The notes under the pieces: generated by a model | The model's database searches: none | The model's input: only the letters and a program-made list of their open reading frames with translations | Told to the model about the DNA's origin: nothing | Shown: positions 58,408-61,358 of the stretch, piece after piece | Layout of the letters: each line of letters opens with the position of its first letter | How positions within the stretch are numbered: the first letter of the stretch is position 1 | Translations under genes and position numbers: made by a program | NCBI GenBank assembly: GCA_900551915.1 | Contig: URXT01000010.1 | Location: forward strand, 1-61,358 | Direction of reading: 5' to 3' | Source: an uncultured bacterium | Lineage (GTDB): Bacteria > Cyanobacteriota > Vampirovibrionia > Gastranaerophilales > Gastranaerophilaceae | Length of the DNA stretch: 61,358 bases

Positions 58408-61358
58408 AAAATTCTTTAAAAACTTTTACTTTGACAAGTGTAAAAAATATACAACGAGCAATTGAAAACAATAATTTAATTATTTTTGTTGGTGCAGGAG
58501 TTTCTAAAAATTCAGGAATTCCAACTTGGGCAGATGTTATTGAAGAACTCGCTAATGAATTAGGTATTTGTGCTTGTACAAAAGATTACAATGGCAAGAA
58601 TATTTTTAGTAATGATGAATACTTAAAAATTCCACAATATTATTATAATGAACGTGGACCAAAAGAATATTATGACAAAATACAGAAAATATTGAACAAA
58701 GATGTTAAGCCAAATGAAATTCATAGAATAATTTTTGAACTTAATCCTCGACATATAATAACAACAAATTATGATAATCTAATTGAACAGCAGGAGCGAA
58801 TCCAAAAAAGAAAAAAATATTCTAAAGTTGCAACAAATAAAGAATTAGCAAACATTAAAACAAATAACCTAATAATAAAGATGCATGGGGAATTTGATAA
58901 TATTGTTTTGAAAGAAAGTGATTATGATTCATATTCAAATAATTTTAAACTTATTGAAACATACATCAAAGGTTTATTTACAACTGGAGTTATCCTTTTT
59001 GTCGGTTTTTCAGCGGAAGATCCTAATATAAGAAAAATCCGCCAATGGATTAAAGATATATTAGGAGATAAATACCAACCTGCATATTTAATAGATGTAA
59101 ATGCTTATGATAATGTAAATGAAGAAGAATTTAGAATTAAAACGGAATATTTTAAACATCAAGGTATATACAAGTTATATTATTCTCAATTAGAAGATGA
59201 AATTGAAGAAATTTTTAAAACTAATAAAGAAGAGATAAATCTAAAAAATCAAGGTTTGGAGTTATACAAATTTTTATATTTTTTAAAAAATTATAAAAAT
59301 AATAACATAACAAAATATTATAACGATTTAAAACATTTAGAATGTGTGAATGTTATAACAAGAGATCTATTATCAAAGGTTTTTGGTGTTGATATCATTG
59401 TTAGACAAAATAATGGAGCATTCTTATTTGAAAATAGTCAACAAACTTTTAATATAGATCTATTGAGATGTAAAAAAGTTTTAACACAAGAAGATAAAAT
59501 AAAAGAAAATTTACATTTGCTGTATTGTAATTCTATATTAAATAAAGAAGATACAGAATTTGTATCTTCTCAAATTCACAATTCTAATTCATTTTATCAT
59601 ACTGGTAAAATACTTCATAAAAAAGAATTACAGCCTTATCAAAATATTTTATCTTTTCTAAAAAATAAGTATCCTCTGTTGGATGATGAATATCCTAAGA
59701 TTAAGTATATTTTTCAAGTTATAGAACAAGCAATTTCATATGAAAAGGGGTTGTGTGAAAATACGTTCATAAATAATTTAACTCATTATACATATGATAT
59801 TTCAGATATTATGGTAAAAGAAAACTCTATAGATATTTTTAAAAAGCCATATGTTTTATATAAAACAAATAAATTAATTGAAGCATATAAATCATTAGAG
59901 CAAATATCTATAGAATATAGTGACAGTCCATTATTATTTTATTTGTCTGAATTTAACAGAAAAATTATTGCAAAATCAATAAAAGTACAGTCTTGTCATG
60001 AAGCAACAAAAGAAGAGCAAAGAATAAGCGAAGAATATAATAAAATAGACTTAGAATTAATAAAAAAAGATAAATTACCATTATCAATAAAGGAATGTTC
60101 TACCTGTTTTACTATTGATTATCTTTCTAAATCTGCTATAGAACTAATTAGACTATGCGAAAAAATTCACCAAACGAAAGATATAGTTGAAAAAGGTGGT
60201 AGCTCTATTGATTCTGATATTAATCAATTATATTCTAAATTTTATAAGTTTTGGAATTTTACTGCAAACAATTTTTTATTTATTGATAATTACTCTGATA
60301 TAAAAGATGTATATTTTAATTTTATAAAGGCAATTTTAATAAGCTATAGTATAGATGAATCAATATGTAATGGTGGAAGTTCTTTTCAAACAAATAAAGT
60401 AGTCGATTTTGATTATTTTGATATCTTTATAATGATAGAGTATATTGAGCCAAAAACTTTATTACAATTAATTAAACGCTATAACATTAAAGAATTTAGG
60501 TTGAATAATCAAAATTTAAATACAAAACAAGAATTATTAAACGCTTTTACTTCAATTATTGATCGAGCTATTGAAGGTATGGATTTTTGTATTGTTAATA
60601 AAATAGAGGTTTTTTTAATTATCTTTTCATTAGTTGAACTCTCAACTGATGAAATAGTATATATTATTAAAAAATATATCGAGCTATCTGAAAAATATAA
60701 TGCTAAAACTATTTCATTTGCTAATTTTAGAAATAATAAGCTTAGAATTTTGAGAGAATTTGTTGTAAATCTTTATAATAAATACAGAGATACTAGTACA
60801 AAAATTAATATAAATTTAATAGAAGAAATTATTATTAAATACAAAGACACAATTAATTTTTATAACGCAGATAAGGATTATTTCTCTTTAATAAGAAATT
60901 GTTTATTAATAATATCGGATTCTAAAACAAATAAATATAAATTAAATTCTCAAATTATAAATTTTTATATACATGAATCTCGTAATTATGATAGTATATA
61001 CAAATTATTAATTTTAATATATTCTTTAACAGATGCAAATTATAAAAATAAAATAAAAAGAATTATAAAAGAAAAGGTTACAGAATTGCAACCTGATAAT
61101 GTTGAAATATTTAGTGAAGCTATCAAATATGGAATAATAAAATTAACACAAAAAAAAGAAAATTTATTGTTGAAAATCCTAAATAATGAAATAGAAAATA
61201 AAAAAAATGTTGGAAACTCTCAAGAAAAATTTGTTGATAATATATCTATAATGCTTTACATAATATTAGATTTATTAATATGTGATAAATGGATACAAAT
61301 AGAGAAATTAAATAATTTGATTAATAATCTGTATCAAATATTAGAATTGTATAGAATA
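58404..61358 (+). CDS. SIR2-domain defence protein, 3' end beyond window
   Basis: At least 985 residues from ATG 58404, which overlaps the preceding stop as ATGA; the frame is open to the window edge. The first 280 residues are a SIR2 domain: LIIFVGAGVSKNSGIPTW near residue 26, ITTNYDN near residue 119 (catalytic Asn), IKMHGEFDN near residue 158 (catalytic His) and LFVGFSAEDPNIRKI near residue 193. The rest is a long helical region without a motif I know. Size and layout resemble defence-associated sirtuins (DSR1/DSR2), which deplete NAD+ on phage sensing. Coupling to the MmeI-like enzyme suggests one defence unit. Confidence 0.85.
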   Translation, partial: MKNSLKTFTLTSVKNIQRAIENNNLIIFVGAGVSKNSGIPTWADVIEELANELGICACTKDYNGKNIFSNDEYLKIPQYYYNERGPKEYYDKIQKILNKDVKPNEIHRIIFELNPRHIITTNYDNLIEQQERIQKRKKYSKVATNKELANIKTNNLIIKMHGEFDNIVLKESDYDSYSNNFKLIETYIKGLFTTGVILFVGFSAEDPNIRKIRQWIKDILGDKYQPAYLIDVNAYDNVNEEEFRIKTEYFKHQGIYKLYYSQLEDEIEEIFKTNKEEINLKNQGLELYKFLYFLKNYKNNNITKYYNDLKHLECVNVITRDLLSKVFGVDIIVRQNNGAFLFENSQQTFNIDLLRCKKVLTQEDKIKENLHLLYCNSILNKEDTEFVSSQIHNSNSFYHTGKILHKKELQPYQNILSFLKNKYPLLDDEYPKIKYIFQVIEQAISYEKGLCENTFINNLTHYTYDISDIMVKENSIDIFKKPYVLYKTNKLIEAYKSLEQISIEYSDSPLLFYLSEFNRKIIAKSIKVQSCHEATKEEQRISEEYNKIDLELIKKDKLPLSIKECSTCFTIDYLSKSAIELIRLCEKIHQTKDIVEKGGSSIDSDINQLYSKFYKFWNFTANNFLFIDNYSDIKDVYFNFIKAILISYSIDESICNGGSSFQTNKVVDFDYFDIFIMIEYIEPKTLLQLIKRYNIKEFRLNNQNLNTKQELLNAFTSIIDRAIEGMDFCIVNKIEVFLIIFSLVELSTDEIVYIIKKYIELSEKYNAKTISFANFRNNKLRILREFVVNLYNKYRDTSTKININLIEEIIIKYKDTINFYNADKDYFSLIRNCLLIISDSKTNKYKLNSQIINFYIHESRNYDSIYKLLILIYSLTDANYKNKIKRIIKEKVTELQPDNVEIFSEAIKYGIIKLTQKKENLLLKILNNEIENKKNVGNSQEKFVDNISIMLYIILDLLICDKWIQIEKLNNLINNLYQILELYRI

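Noticed and set aside
46555..61358. tRNA-Met as attachment site of an integrase-type island
   Set aside because: No integrase gene and no second copy of the tRNA 3' end are visible in the window; the right border of the island lies outside it.

Overview
The window comes from an AT-rich bacterium with an outer membrane: it carries two TolC-family proteins and a lipopolysaccharide/capsule-type sugar operon. Several traits together suggest a gut cyanobacterial relative of the Gastranaerophilales/Vampirovibrionia type: a dnaN-linked origin, many small lineage-specific proteins, an 'SFKG' motif near the N-terminus of a large orphan protein, and a small Cys-rich protein family. This assignment is an inference from memory of such genomes, not a search result.

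Layout. 1-402 looks like the chromosomal origin: a cluster of TTTTCTACA boxes, a run of DnaA-trios and an AT-rich unwinding region, directly before dnaN. 1.7-4.9 kb holds tdk, an endonuclease IV-like gene, crcB, a C_GCAxxG_C_C protein and a TrmB regulator. 5.0-8.8 kb is an operon with a consensus promoter, a promoter-proximal hairpin, a previously uncalled 55-aa gene, an orphan gene, two DUF3137-like membrane proteins and prmC. 9.2-15.7 kb is a MarR-controlled tripartite drug-efflux locus with a divergent tolC and two tandem emrB pumps. 15.8-24.8 kb has a metallophosphoesterase, tRNA-Ala, a PIF1-like helicase, an EndoQ-UvrD fusion, pgi and a DUF2971 gene. 24.9-35.3 kb is one nine-gene minus-strand operon for surface glycan synthesis: CDP-sugar genes, a GT2, an FAD/NAD(P) protein and four GT8-type transferases. 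Two of the GT8 genes carry G11/G12 tracts, and in this assembly both read out of frame with the conserved GT8 tail. 35.5-46.6 kb is a mix of small orphan genes, a second tolC, an EF-hand protein, a second phosphoesterase, enolase, structured repeats, an XRE gene remnant, a MATE pump and tRNA-Met.

From the tRNA-Met (46.6 kb) to the right end the DNA is visibly more AT-rich and looks acquired. It holds a MarR/TIGR04076 pair bracketed by about 50-bp repeats, a three-gene MuA/MuB-like transposition module, a second MuA-like transposase with a small HTH protein, phage-like small genes, and a defence pair. The pair is an MmeI-like single-chain restriction-modification enzyme translationally coupled to a large SIR2-domain protein that runs off the window.

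The strongest leads are the paired phase-variable GT8 tails, the MmeI-like/SIR2 couple next to transposition modules, the EndoQ-UvrD fusion, and three families of dispersed structured intergenic repeats that recur across the window.
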